The notes beneath the pieces were generated by a model. It searched no databases and was not told the origin of the DNA. It saw only the letters and a program-made list of their open reading frames with translations. A stretch of DNA of 36,787 nucleotides from Chloroflexota bacterium (lineage in GTDB: Bacteria > Chloroflexota > Limnocylindria > Limnocylindrales > CSP1-4): NCBI GenBank assembly GCA_021789355.1, contig JAJYJR010000004.1, forward strand, positions 1-36,787, given 5' to 3'. The first letter of the stretch is position 1; every line of letters starts with the position of its first letter. A program made the translations under genes and the position numbers. Positions 25,349-33,571 of this stretch are shown here, one piece after another.

Positions 25349-27915
25349 GCGGGACGGGGCAGGGGACTGTGCTCGAACGTCTCACCGCGGAGCTCGAGCA
25401 GAGCCTCGCGGCGCTCTCAGGACCCGACGGGCTCGTCGTCTGGTTCGACCCCGCGGGCGAGTGTCGGCGTCTCTGGGACCTGCTGTCTGCAGAACTGTCG
25501 GTGTTGGACGTCGGCACGCGGGCCTACGGCGTGGGTGACTCCCAGCTCGATCTCAAGCTGTGGCTGCTCGAGCCCCGATCGCCGGGCGCAGGGCGGGTTC
25601 TCTATCTCGAGGGACAGCGACCGGAGGCGATGCTGCCCGTGGGCGACGGCCGCGTTCCGCACCTCTGGTCGCTCGTCGAGAGCCGGTACACCGCCGCCGT
25701 CTGGAACGGATGCGCGCGATGGTCAGGTGTCGCGGGCAGTCCGCCGCTGTCCTTGGCGCAGTGGCTCCAGCGCCATGGCGTGACGTTTGCCGACGAACAG
25801 ACGGTCGGGGAGGTGTCCGCTGGGGGTGGTGCCTCACTCTTGAGCCGCTTTGTCAGGCTCGCCGCCCAGGAAGATCCGGGCCGATGGGCCCGCCGGCTCC
25901 GGAGCCGCGACCTGCTCGACGCCATCGTCGGGTCGCCCAGGGACCGCCTCATGCAGCTCCTGACGCAGCCATCGGAGTCCCTCCAGGGGTGGGGTGAGGA
26001 CGCGCCCGAGATCCTCGATCGGATCGGGCAGGAGTACGGACTCCGGGCCGATCAGGCCGGACCGGAGCTGATCGCCGACGAGATGGCTGGCGGACTCGCC
26101 CTGACCGAGGCTTGGGACGCCTTCGGGGGCGGCGACGATTTCCCGTTCTCCGCTCGGCTGCCGCGCGGGGCCCAGCAGCGCGACCGGCTGCTCCGCTTCG
26201 TGCGCGGCGACGTTCTGCGCCGACCCGACGTCGCCTCGGCTCTGCGGTCCCGGGCGCGTCGTCAGGAGTCAGCCTGGTCGGCCTTGGACGCGTGGGCGGC
26301 CTCCCGGGAGGGTCAGTCAGCGGTCCTCACCGACCTGACGCGACGCCGCCTGGCGGCGCTCGTCGAGGGGATTCGCTCCGAGTCTGCGGCGGACAGGGAC
26401 GCGTCGCTCAGCCGGCTCCAAGCGGTCGCGGCGATCGCTCCCGATTTCATGGGCCCGCTGGCGGAGCCGTTCGCGACGGTCCGAGCGGTGGTTCGCCTGG
26501 GCGCGTCGGCGGAAGCAGCCTGCACCGGTTCGGCGGGGGCAACCTCGATCTCGCAGCTCGTTCAGGCATACGCAGGGCCGTCCGGATGGACAGAGATCGA
26601 CGCCGACTACCTGCGGATCCAGGCAGCGGCGGAAGACGAAGCCTGGCTCCGGCCGCTTCGACAACTGGCGGATCGCGCGTACCTCGAGTACCTCGTGCGG
26701 GTGAACGACCGACTGGCAACGCTGCTCGAGGAGGAGGCCGCCTGGCCGCCCGCGGGCGCCCACCGCGTGACCGGTCCGGCCTGGGACGCGGTATCGGCTG
26801 GCCGCCGGGCGGTGATCATCACCGACGCACTGCGGCTGGATGTGGCGCAGCACCTTGCGACGGAGATCGGTCCGTCGTGTGTCGTGGATCCTGGACTCAC
26901 GACCCTCCCGACGACCACGCCGTTCGGAATGGCGGCACTCCTGCCCACGTCGGAGCCGCCCGTGGGCGACGTGTCCAGCGGCAAGGTGGTTCTGAAGGCA
27001 GCTGACGGGTCGGATCTCGCATCACGCGCGGGCCGACGCCAGTTCCTCGTCGGTCTCCTGTCCGCTCGGGGCGGGTCGGTCGCCTTCCTCGAGCTCGACG
27101 AGGTCCTCGGGGGGACCGTCCCCAGCCGAGCCGCGCTGACGGTCGTCTTCGACTACGCCCTGGACGACCGCGGTCACGGTGAGGGTTCGCTGCCGAAGTT
27201 CGTCCCGGAGCACGTTCACCGACTCGCGCGCGCGGTCGACCAGCTCCATGCTCTCGGCAACCGGTGGGTCGAGATCGTGACCGACCACGGCTTCCTTCAC
27301 GTGCCGCCGGACCTGATCGACGACCTCGGGCACCCGGAACTCCCCGCGACGCAGGTGTTCGAGAAGAAGCCCCGGCACGCCATCCTCAAGCCCGATGCGC
27401 CCGTGAGTGGCATCCTGCGGCTGGAGTGCCCGCTGGCTCCCGAGCTCACGCTGGCGTTTCCAAGGGGGATCCGGACCTTCGGCAAGGCCGAGGCCTACCT
27501 CCACGGGGGCATCTCGTTGCAGGAGTGCGTGATCGCGCACGTGGTCTCCGAGGCCGTTATGGCCCGGCCGCGGCTCAAAGCGGAGGTCCGGGTTTCCGCC
27601 CCGGTCCTTACATCCGGGACGATCGTCGCGAGACTGCGTCCGGTGCCGCCCGTGGGCCAGCTGCCGCTCGGCGGCGTGCAGCCGCTGCGCCTCGAGCTGT
27701 GGGTTGAGACGGCTGGCGATGCGCCGGTCAGTGTCGCTGGAGATCCCGTGCGGGACGAGCTGCGCCTCGACACTCCCGAGGTGACGCGCGCGTTGTACCT
27801 TGCCGAAGGGCGCGCTCTCGTGGCCGGGACGCGACTCCTCCTTCGCGCCCGCGACGCCGACACGCACGAGGATCTGGCATCGGTGCCCCTGACGCTCGCC
27901 ATCGACTGGGAATGA
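25345..27915 (+). CDS. pglZ: BREX alkaline-phosphatase-fold protein PglZ
   Basis: 856 aa from GTG 25345, chosen because it forms a GTGA overlap with the pglX stop; GTG 25369 is an alternative. The C-terminal half is the alkaline-phosphatase-superfamily domain: AVIITDALRLDVAQHLATE with D494 as metal ligand and TDHGFLHVPPDLI with D647-H648. The N-terminal half is the family-specific region. PglZ is a core BREX component; metal-dependent nuclease activity has been reported for a PglZ. The gene ends 7 nt before brxL, with the pglZ stop inside the brxL ribosome site. Confidence 0.95.
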   Translation: MSGTGQGTVLERLTAELEQSLAALSGPDGLVVWFDPAGECRRLWDLLSAELSVLDVGTRAYGVGDSQLDLKLWLLEPRSPGAGRVLYLEGQRPEAMLPVGDGRVPHLWSLVESRYTAAVWNGCARWSGVAGSPPLSLAQWLQRHGVTFADEQTVGEVSAGGGASLLSRFVRLAAQEDPGRWARRLRSRDLLDAIVGSPRDRLMQLLTQPSESLQGWGEDAPEILDRIGQEYGLRADQAGPELIADEMAGGLALTEAWDAFGGGDDFPFSARLPRGAQQRDRLLRFVRGDVLRRPDVASALRSRARRQESAWSALDAWAASREGQSAVLTDLTRRRLAALVEGIRSESAADRDASLSRLQAVAAIAPDFMGPLAEPFATVRAVVRLGASAEAACTGSAGATSISQLVQAYAGPSGWTEIDADYLRIQAAAEDEAWLRPLRQLADRAYLEYLVRVNDRLATLLEEEAAWPPAGAHRVTGPAWDAVSAGRRAVIITDALRLDVAQHLATEIGPSCVVDPGLTTLPTTTPFGMAALLPTSEPPVGDVSSGKVVLKAADGSDLASRAGRRQFLVGLLSARGGSVAFLELDEVLGGTVPSRAALTVVFDYALDDRGHGEGSLPKFVPEHVHRLARAVDQLHALGNRWVEIVTDHGFLHVPPDLIDDLGHPELPATQVFEKKPRHAILKPDAPVSGILRLECPLAPELTLAFPRGIRTFGKAEAYLHGGISLQECVIAHVVSEAVMARPRLKAEVRVSAPVLTSGTIVARLRPVPPVGQLPLGGVQPLRLELWVETAGDAPVSVAGDPVRDELRLDTPEVTRALYLAEGRALVAGTRLLLRARDADTHEDLASVPLTLAIDWE

Positions 27916-27922
27916 GGCTTCG

Positions 27923-29989
27923 GTGAGCATGTTGTCCGCGGTCGAACTCGACAGCCTGGATCGCAAGGCGACTGAAGCCTTTCCCGGGCTCATGGTTCGC
28001 AAGGACCTGCTGCGCGTGCTGCGCTCGGCCTACGGCGTCCCGACATTCGTGATCGAGTTCCTGCTCGGCAAGTACGCCGCGTCGGCCGACCCGGCGGTCA
28101 TCGAGCAGGGCATGGACTTCGTGCGTCGCAACCTCTCCCAGATGTACGTCAAGCCCGACGAGCGCGAGGTGGTGAAGGCCCGCATCCAGCAGGAGGGCAC
28201 GTATCGGATCATCGACAAGGTGTCCGTCGTGCTCAAGGAAGTCGACGACAAGTACTGGGCGACGCTTCACAACATCAACCAGGACTACGTCAACATCGAT
28301 GACGGTCTCATCCGCGCCCACGATCGCCTCCTGATGGGCGGCATCTGGGCGGAGGTGAAGCTTCGGTACGACGCGAGCCTCAAGTTCAAGAACCAGTTTC
28401 GCCCGTTCGTCATCGACGACCTGAAGCCGATCCAGCTCTCGACACGGAGCATCGGCCCGGTGATCGAGGCGAGGTCGGGCTTCACGCGGGACGAATGGGT
28501 CGACCTGCTGCTGCGGTCGCTTGGGCTGGAGCCGTCGTCGCCGTACTTCACGCCGCGGCGGAAGCTGCTCTATCTCGTCCGACTGATTCCCCTCGTGGAG
28601 CGCAACTACAACCTGATCGAGCTCGGGCCACGCGGCACGGGCAAGAGCTTCGTCTACCAGCAGATCAGCCCGTACTCGCACCTCATCTCGGGCGGGCAAA
28701 CGACCGTCGCGCAGCTGTTCGTGAACCTCGCATCGGGGCAACGCGGGCTGGTCGCGCTCTGGGACACGGTCGCCTTCGACGAGGCCGCGGGCGTGCGCTT
28801 TCCGGACAAGAACGGCATCAACATCATGAAGAACTACATGGAGGACGGCACCTTCAGCCGGGGGCGCGAGATCATCACCGCGGAAGGCTCGATCGTCTTC
28901 GTGGGCAACCTCGACGGCGATGTCGCAACGATCACCCGGACCTCCAACCTGTTCTATCCGATGCCCAAGGAAATGGATACGGCGTTCTTCGACCGGATCC
29001 ATGCCTACCTGCCGGGCTGGGAGCTCGGCAAGACACGCGACGACCTCTACACCTCGCACTTCGGGTTCGTCTCGGACTACCTTGCCGAGGTCCTGCACCA
29101 CCTGCGCAAGACCCAGTACATGGACGTCGCGGAGCGCCACGTGACGTTCGGAGGGCACGTCGGCGGCCGTGACGCCAAGGCCGTCCGAAAGACGGTGAGC
29201 GGGCTGATCAAGCTGATCCACCCCGACGGGAACGTCACCTCCGACGAGGTGCGCGAGTACGTCGAACTCGGGCTCGAGCTTCGGCGGCGGGTGAAGGAGC
29301 AGCTCAAGAAGATGGGCGGGCTCGAGTACTGGGACGTGGGCTTCTCGTACACCGATCGCGAGACGGGTGAGCAGCGCCAAGTCGGGCTTCCCGAGAGCGG
29401 GGGCGGCCTCATCATCTCGGGTGAGCCGCTTCCTGCGGGCTCCGCGTACACCGTCGGACTCGACCTGTCCGATCGCGCGGCGCGGAAGCTCGCCCTCTTC
29501 CTGATCCAGACCCAGGTGAACCCCGGCAGCGGCCGCGTCATTCCCCTGGGGAACCTCTCCCCGGTGATGAAGGAGGCGCTCAAGGTCGCGCACGCGTACC
29601 TGCTTGCCCACACGCGCGACCTCGGGATCGAACGCGACCCGCGCCAGTACGACTTCAGCGTCCAGGCGGTGAACCTCAACCAGGCCAAGGAGGGCGCGGA
29701 GACCGCGATCGGGTTCTTCATCTCGCTCGTCTCGGCGCTGCTGGACCGCCCAGTCGATCCGACCTCCGTGGTCCTGGGCGAGATGAGCGTGAAGGGGCTG
29801 CTCCAGAAGGTCAGCGACCTGTCCCAGCGCCTCGAGCTTGCCCGTGACGCCGGGGCAAAGCGCGTGCTCATGCCGAGCGAGAACAAGCGCGACATCGCAG
29901 ACGTCCCGGACGAGCTGCTCAATCGGCTGGAGACGGCGTTCTACACGGATCCGCTGAACGCGGCCATCAAGGCCATGGGGTTGGAGTAG
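27923..29989 (+). CDS. brxL: BREX protein BrxL (AAA+ ATPase with Lon-like C-terminal domain)
   Basis: 688 aa from GTG 27923 (GAGG 5 nt upstream); ATG 27929 is possible. Walker A is GPRGTGKS (235-242), followed by AFDEAAGVRF and NTD-like BrxL hallmarks (FVRRNLSQMYVKPDEREVVK). The Lon-like C-terminal domain spans about residues 490-675. In eye alignment with Lon, the catalytic Ser position (EGPSAG) reads EGAETA, i.e. Glu at residue 593, and the catalytic Lys position reads Ser634 in SDLSQRL. Peptidase activity is therefore unlikely. BrxL is the DNA-binding motor of type-I BREX needed for phage restriction but not methylation. It ends the canonical six-gene set; the next gene starts 57 nt later on the same strand. 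Confidence 0.94.
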   Translation: MSMLSAVELDSLDRKATEAFPGLMVRKDLLRVLRSAYGVPTFVIEFLLGKYAASADPAVIEQGMDFVRRNLSQMYVKPDEREVVKARIQQEGTYRIIDKVSVVLKEVDDKYWATLHNINQDYVNIDDGLIRAHDRLLMGGIWAEVKLRYDASLKFKNQFRPFVIDDLKPIQLSTRSIGPVIEARSGFTRDEWVDLLLRSLGLEPSSPYFTPRRKLLYLVRLIPLVERNYNLIELGPRGTGKSFVYQQISPYSHLISGGQTTVAQLFVNLASGQRGLVALWDTVAFDEAAGVRFPDKNGINIMKNYMEDGTFSRGREIITAEGSIVFVGNLDGDVATITRTSNLFYPMPKEMDTAFFDRIHAYLPGWELGKTRDDLYTSHFGFVSDYLAEVLHHLRKTQYMDVAERHVTFGGHVGGRDAKAVRKTVSGLIKLIHPDGNVTSDEVREYVELGLELRRRVKEQLKKMGGLEYWDVGFSYTDRETGEQRQVGLPESGGGLIISGEPLPAGSAYTVGLDLSDRAARKLALFLIQTQVNPGSGRVIPLGNLSPVMKEALKVAHAYLLAHTRDLGIERDPRQYDFSVQAVNLNQAKEGAETAIGFFISLVSALLDRPVDPTSVVLGEMSVKGLLQKVSDLSQRLELARDAGAKRVLMPSENKRDIADVPDELLNRLETAFYTDPLNAAIKAMGLE

Positions 29990-30046
29990 CGCAGGGGGCA
30001 AAGGCAGCCCGTAACTGCACCGATACACCAAGGAAGCTAACACGCA

Positions 30047-30844
30047 GTGCTCAACATCGGTCCAGGCGAAGTCTTTCTGGCCGTTGGTGTGGCAGTCGTC
30101 ATCCTGAGCTGGCTCCTGAGACACCAACCTCGGTCTGGGGCCGCGGGGCAATCAGGGCAGTTCGGCGACACGGAGGTGCCTCGCACCGCCGACAGCCTTC
30201 GCCCGCCTGGTGCCGTCGCACCTCTGCCCCCCGCCCATGCCGGCAACCCAGCCCGTCCAGCGGTTGCCCCAGGGCCCATTCCGCTCGCGCCCGCGCCCGG
30301 CGCGATCCGCTTTACCCCGTTCCCCGGCTCCGTCTCGACCGCACCCACTGTTCCGGTGAAGGTGGGTGCCCCTGAGATTACCGTCCAGGCTGATCTCCGG
30401 GACACCGTGGATCCCTTGACGGGCGTGGTCCATCACGACGGCGCCACCGTGTATGTGTGTCGCGGGTGTCGATCCGCGTATTCTGGCGACTCCTATGCCG
30501 AGCTGAGAGCGCGAGACGACCGCTGTTTCGTCTGCCATCGGAGCTTTCGGGCGGGTCTCGCGCAACCAGTCATCGTTGGTCCCGGCGAGGACTCCGCTCG
30601 GGTGCTGCCCATCCGGAGCCCTCGCTCGATGCATCCGCCCGCGACGCAACAGGGCCCGGTACCGGGTGCGCCGTTTGTCGCGGGCGCCGTCGTACGACAC
30701 TCGTCGTTCGGACTTGGGCAGGTGATCTCGGTCGAACGTCGTGACGAGCGCGCAGACATCATTCACTGTCGATTCCGCAACCGGCCAGGGGAGGAAGTGC
30801 CCATCATCGCAACGTACGCAGGTATGGTGGTTCTGGAGGCCTGA
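30047..30844 (+). CDS. Membrane-anchored zinc-ribbon protein of the BREX-linked Ubl cassette
   Basis: 265 aa from GTG 30047, with AAGGAAG 10 nt upstream. Residues 6-25 are a single hydrophobic helix (VFLAVGVAVVILSWLL). It is followed by a Pro/Ala-rich, probably disordered linker (30-105). Residues 134-165 hold C138-x2-C141 and C160-x2-C163 with 18 residues between pairs, a zinc-ribbon or treble-clef pattern. Residues 212-262 (VVRHSSFGLGQVISVE) resemble the small SH3-like domain at the C-terminus of PcrA/UvrD. The family was not recognised. Its position as first gene of a block encoding E1, Ubl, E2 and JAMM peptidase suggests a membrane scaffold, target-recruiting factor, or E3-like adaptor; that role is inference only. 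The stop is 1 nt before the next start. Confidence 0.75.
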   Translation: MLNIGPGEVFLAVGVAVVILSWLLRHQPRSGAAGQSGQFGDTEVPRTADSLRPPGAVAPLPPAHAGNPARPAVAPGPIPLAPAPGAIRFTPFPGSVSTAPTVPVKVGAPEITVQADLRDTVDPLTGVVHHDGATVYVCRGCRSAYSGDSYAELRARDDRCFVCHRSFRAGLAQPVIVGPGEDSARVLPIRSPRSMHPPATQQGPVPGAPFVAGAVVRHSSFGLGQVISVERRDERADIIHCRFRNRPGEEVPIIATYAGMVVLEA

Positions 30845-30845
30845 C

Positions 30846-32012
30846 TTGACCGAAGATCCGGCGACGATCCGAATACGGAGAGAGGGTCGATACGATCGGC
30901 AGCGCCTGGCCGGATGGTCTCAACGTCGGTTGCATCGCTCTCGCATAGTCGTGGTTGGAGCTGGGGCCCTGGGCAACGAGGTGGTCAAGAACCTCGCGCT
31001 TGTCGGCGTCGGGGCCCTTGCTGTGGTTGACTACGATCGGGTCGCGCCCTCGAATCTCGCCCGCTGCGTACTGTTTCGGGACGAAGACGTCGGGGAGAGC
31101 AAGGCGGAAGTCGTCGCGCGACGTGCCCGAGACCTCAATCCCGACGTTTCGGTCGTTCCGCTCCAAGGCGATCTGGATACTGTCCTGGGGGACTCCTACC
31201 TCTACGACGCAGATGCCGTGATTGGCTGCGTCGATAACGCCGTTGCCCGGTTCTCCCTGAACCGACGCGTTCGGCGAGTCCATCGAGGATGGATTGACGG
31301 GGCGATGTCCGAAGGGTCGGTCCAGGTGACCAGGTACCGTGCAGACGGCCCGTGTTATGCGTGCGTCATAGGACCGCGCTCGCGCGCCGAAGTGGTCGAA
31401 CGCTTCTCGTGCACGGGATACCGGCGCGTGACGAGCACCTCGCCGGTGCCCACCACGGCAATAATGTCGGCGCTGGGCGGATCCCTGCTGGCCCAACTAG
31501 CGATTGATCAGATCCACGGCCGTGCCCTTCGCGATGCAGAACGCTGGACCGTCTTGCTTACCGGGCGCCGTTTCGTGGTGGACAGGCTCCCCGAGGATCC
31601 GGAGTGCCCCTTCCATCGGTCCCGCCTCTCGCGACGGCCGATTCGAACAGACCTGTCCGCTTCATCCACGTGGGGCGAGGCAGCGCGAGCTCTTGGCCTT
31701 ACGAGACAGGCCGTTCTGGAGCTGAGGGAGGATATCGTGACCGGACTCCGATGCTCCTCCTGCGGAGCCGCCAGCGAGCACCTCGGACCGCGAGCCGAGT
31801 TGCTCCAGGAGCAGGCATTGTGCAGCCGTTGTGGACTGATTATGGAGCCGAGCATTCAGCGATCCGTTGTGGCATCAGATGGTCTCTCGCGGGTGCCGCT
31901 CACTCAGCTTGGGTACGCAGACGGCGACTGGCTCTCGGTTTGCGATGACGGATCGCGGCGACTATTGGCGCTCTGGACCAACCGGGGTTGGGGCTCAAGA
32001 GGAGAGAGGTGA
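30846..32012 (+). CDS. E1-like ubiquitin-activating enzyme (ThiF/MoeB superfamily)
   Basis: 388 aa from TTG 30846, chosen because GGAGG ends 6 nt upstream and the previous gene ends at 30844; the frame extends upstream but overlaps that gene. The adenylation domain has VVVGAGALGNEVVKNLALVG (glycine loop 38-43), DYD (62-64), the N70/R73 pair in SNLARCVLFR, and GCVDNAVAR (D130). A cysteine in FSCTGY (C189) is the best candidate for the thioester residue, followed by the SPVPTTAIMSALGG helix. C170-x2-C173 plus C303-x2-C306 and C326-x2-C329 look like zinc sites. It should adenylate the C-terminus of the downstream Ubl and pass it to the E2. It is fused to a C-terminal zinc-ribbon region with a helix-turn-helix-like segment (ARALGLTRQAVLELRED), which is unusual. 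Confidence 0.86.
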   Translation: MTEDPATIRIRREGRYDRQRLAGWSQRRLHRSRIVVVGAGALGNEVVKNLALVGVGALAVVDYDRVAPSNLARCVLFRDEDVGESKAEVVARRARDLNPDVSVVPLQGDLDTVLGDSYLYDADAVIGCVDNAVARFSLNRRVRRVHRGWIDGAMSEGSVQVTRYRADGPCYACVIGPRSRAEVVERFSCTGYRRVTSTSPVPTTAIMSALGGSLLAQLAIDQIHGRALRDAERWTVLLTGRRFVVDRLPEDPECPFHRSRLSRRPIRTDLSASSTWGEAARALGLTRQAVLELREDIVTGLRCSSCGAASEHLGPRAELLQEQALCSRCGLIMEPSIQRSVVASDGLSRVPLTQLGYADGDWLSVCDDGSRRLLALWTNRGWGSRGER

Positions 32013-32018
32013 ACCACG

Positions 32019-32279
32019 GTGCAGATCGTTGTCAGGACGGCAGACCGAATCCACCAAGGGAAGCTGGACCTTGATCCTGGAGTCGAAGCCGCGACGACCG
32101 TTGGCGACCTCGTCACGGTCCTCCGGGACAACTTCAAGCTCCCCGCCACAACGGATTACTTCATACGGTCCGATCGGCTCGGCTCCCAATTGGACGCTCG
32201 GCTGACCCTTATCAAGGCAGACGTGAAAGACGGCGACGTCCTCGAAATCGCTCCGATCCTCCAGGCGGGATATGAATAG
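32019..32279 (+). CDS. Ubiquitin-like beta-grasp protein
   Basis: 86 aa from GTG 32019, with GAGAGGTG upstream. The fold pattern fits beta-grasp: MQIVVRTADRIHQGKLDLD (two strands), TTVGDLVTVLRDNF (helix), then TLIKADVKDGDVLEIAPIL (strand and terminal strand). There is no C-terminal GG. The protein ends in LQAGYE, so activation either uses a different terminus or requires removal of YE by the JAMM peptidase to expose Ala-Gly. It is the presumed modifier of the pathway encoded by the neighbouring E1, E2 and peptidase. Its stop overlaps the E2 start by 8 nt. Assignment rests on secondary-structure pattern plus context. Confidence 0.75.
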   Translation: MQIVVRTADRIHQGKLDLDPGVEAATTVGDLVTVLRDNFKLPATTDYFIRSDRLGSQLDARLTLIKADVKDGDVLEIAPILQAGYE

Positions 32280-32775
32280 CCGTCGCCTGGAGAATGACTA
32301 CGAGCGCCTCCGGCTCCTCTGCGCCAGGTCGCCCGCATTTGTGCAGATCGATCGGGCGGTCGGGAGACCGCCCAATGCGTACTACCTGACCCTTCGCTGT
32401 AGGGGGGTCGCAGGCCTAGGCGAAGCGGGACCCCAGTATCGGGGCGAGCACAAGGTTGAGATCATCTTGGGTGCGGACTACCCGTTTAGCCCGCCTGGCG
32501 TGACGGTCACGACGCCCGTGTTCCACCCACACATCTGGGCCAACAACAGGGTGTGCATCGGCGACTGGATTGGGACGGAATTCCTCGACCTGCTTGTCAG
32601 GCGACTCTTCCGAATCCTCCAATACGATCCGCAGTACCTCGACGCGACCAGCGTCGCGAACTGGGAGGCGCAACGGTGGGCCGCTGGCCATCGCTCTCTG
32701 TTTCCTCTTGGGACAGAACTTGTCGCGGAAGAGCCAGTGGTACCTAGGATCAGATTTACGCCAACGGACTTGTAG
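32272..32775 (+). CDS. E2-like ubiquitin-conjugating enzyme (UBC fold)
   Basis: 167 aa from ATG 32272. The UBC core is clear: VEIILGADYPFSPPGVTV (the YPFxPP motif), FHPHIWANNRVCIGDW with catalytic C95 aligned to the E2 active-site cysteine, and a helix ending in DATSVANWEAQRW. The usual HPN triad reads HPH here, so the oxyanion Asn is replaced by His (H87), and two Asn residues (91-92) follow shortly. Expected role: accept Ubl from the E1 as a thioester and pass it to a substrate. The C-terminal tail (RIRFTPTDL) is short. It is followed 1 nt later by the JAMM peptidase gene. Confidence 0.85.
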   Translation: MNSRRLENDYERLRLLCARSPAFVQIDRAVGRPPNAYYLTLRCRGVAGLGEAGPQYRGEHKVEIILGADYPFSPPGVTVTTPVFHPHIWANNRVCIGDWIGTEFLDLLVRRLFRILQYDPQYLDATSVANWEAQRWAAGHRSLFPLGTELVAEEPVVPRIRFTPTDL

Positions 32776-32776
32776 G

Positions 32777-33490
32777 ATGTCGACGTCGATTGCGTTCACT
32801 CCGCTGCCCGATCAAGGCGTACGCGCCGGCGCCACCACCCTCGCCGCGTCGGTCGGTATGGTTCTGCGACCAGCGGATCCAACGTACGTTTGGGCCGCGG
32901 AGGCGGTCGCGGTCCTGGATCGTCATGTCGACAGTTCGAGCATAGAAGTCGCGGGCCTCCTTGTCGGGAGGGTGTGGGTAGACAACGATGGCGCGGGAAC
33001 GCTGGTCGCCGTGGATGCTGCTCTGCCCGCAACCCGACACGTGGAGACCAGCTCTGTGCACGTTTCCTTCCGCCCCGAAACGTGGGATGAGTTGAGTCGT
33101 GAGATCGATCGTGTCGTCCCAAACGGTCTCGTCGTCGGTTGGTACCATTCGCACCCCGGCTTGACGGCCTTCTTCTCTGGGACAGACCGTGCCACTCAGG
33201 CGGGCGCATTCCGGGAACCGTGGCAACTTGGCTTGGTAGTCGATCCACGCGGTGGGGCGCGCGCGGCCTTTCGAGGTCCGGAGTCCGTTCCCGTGGAGGT
33301 CAGCGGCTTCGTGGTTACGCCCGATCGGCTGCCAGAACCTCCGAGCGGGCCCGGTCGTAGGCGTGCTCGTGACCGGGCCTGGTCGAGGCGTTCGCAGTCG
33401 TGGGCTCTTCTGGCGAGCCTCGGCGTGGTCGTGGTTGCCCTAGCATGGCGAACTCGGCGGGATCGTGGTCGGAGTCGCCCTCGAGTTTGA
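32777..33490 (+). CDS. Membrane-tethered JAMM/MPN (JAB) metallopeptidase
   Basis: 237 aa from ATG 32777. The JAMM motif is complete: E57 in IEVAGLLVG, H124 and H126 in WYHSHPG, S134 and D137 in AFFSGTD, so an active zinc peptidase is expected. The MPN domain covers about residues 40-180. Unusually, residues 207-224 (SWALLASLGVVVVALAW) form a transmembrane helix followed by an Arg-rich tail. That makes it a C-terminally anchored protein with the catalytic domain most likely in the cytoplasm. Its likely job is to mature the Ubl (tail AGYE) and/or remove it from targets. It is the last gene of the co-directional block; no clear terminator follows. Confidence 0.88.
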   Translation: MSTSIAFTPLPDQGVRAGATTLAASVGMVLRPADPTYVWAAEAVAVLDRHVDSSSIEVAGLLVGRVWVDNDGAGTLVAVDAALPATRHVETSSVHVSFRPETWDELSREIDRVVPNGLVVGWYHSHPGLTAFFSGTDRATQAGAFREPWQLGLVVDPRGGARAAFRGPESVPVEVSGFVVTPDRLPEPPSGPGRRRARDRAWSRRSQSWALLASLGVVVVALAWRTRRDRGRSRPRV

Positions 33491-33571
33491 GGCCGACGAG
33501 GAGTCGCCCAGTGGGCGCCGTTGTCCTGCTCGGCCTCTGCGCCCGGGGCGCCCCGGCTCGTCGGCTCCACC

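Noticed and set aside
30846..33490. Type II CBASS (E1-E2/JAB) interpretation
   Set aside because: There is no CD-NTase cyclase or effector gene, E1 and E2 are separate genes, and a Ubl gene is present. A Bil-like Ubl pathway fits better.
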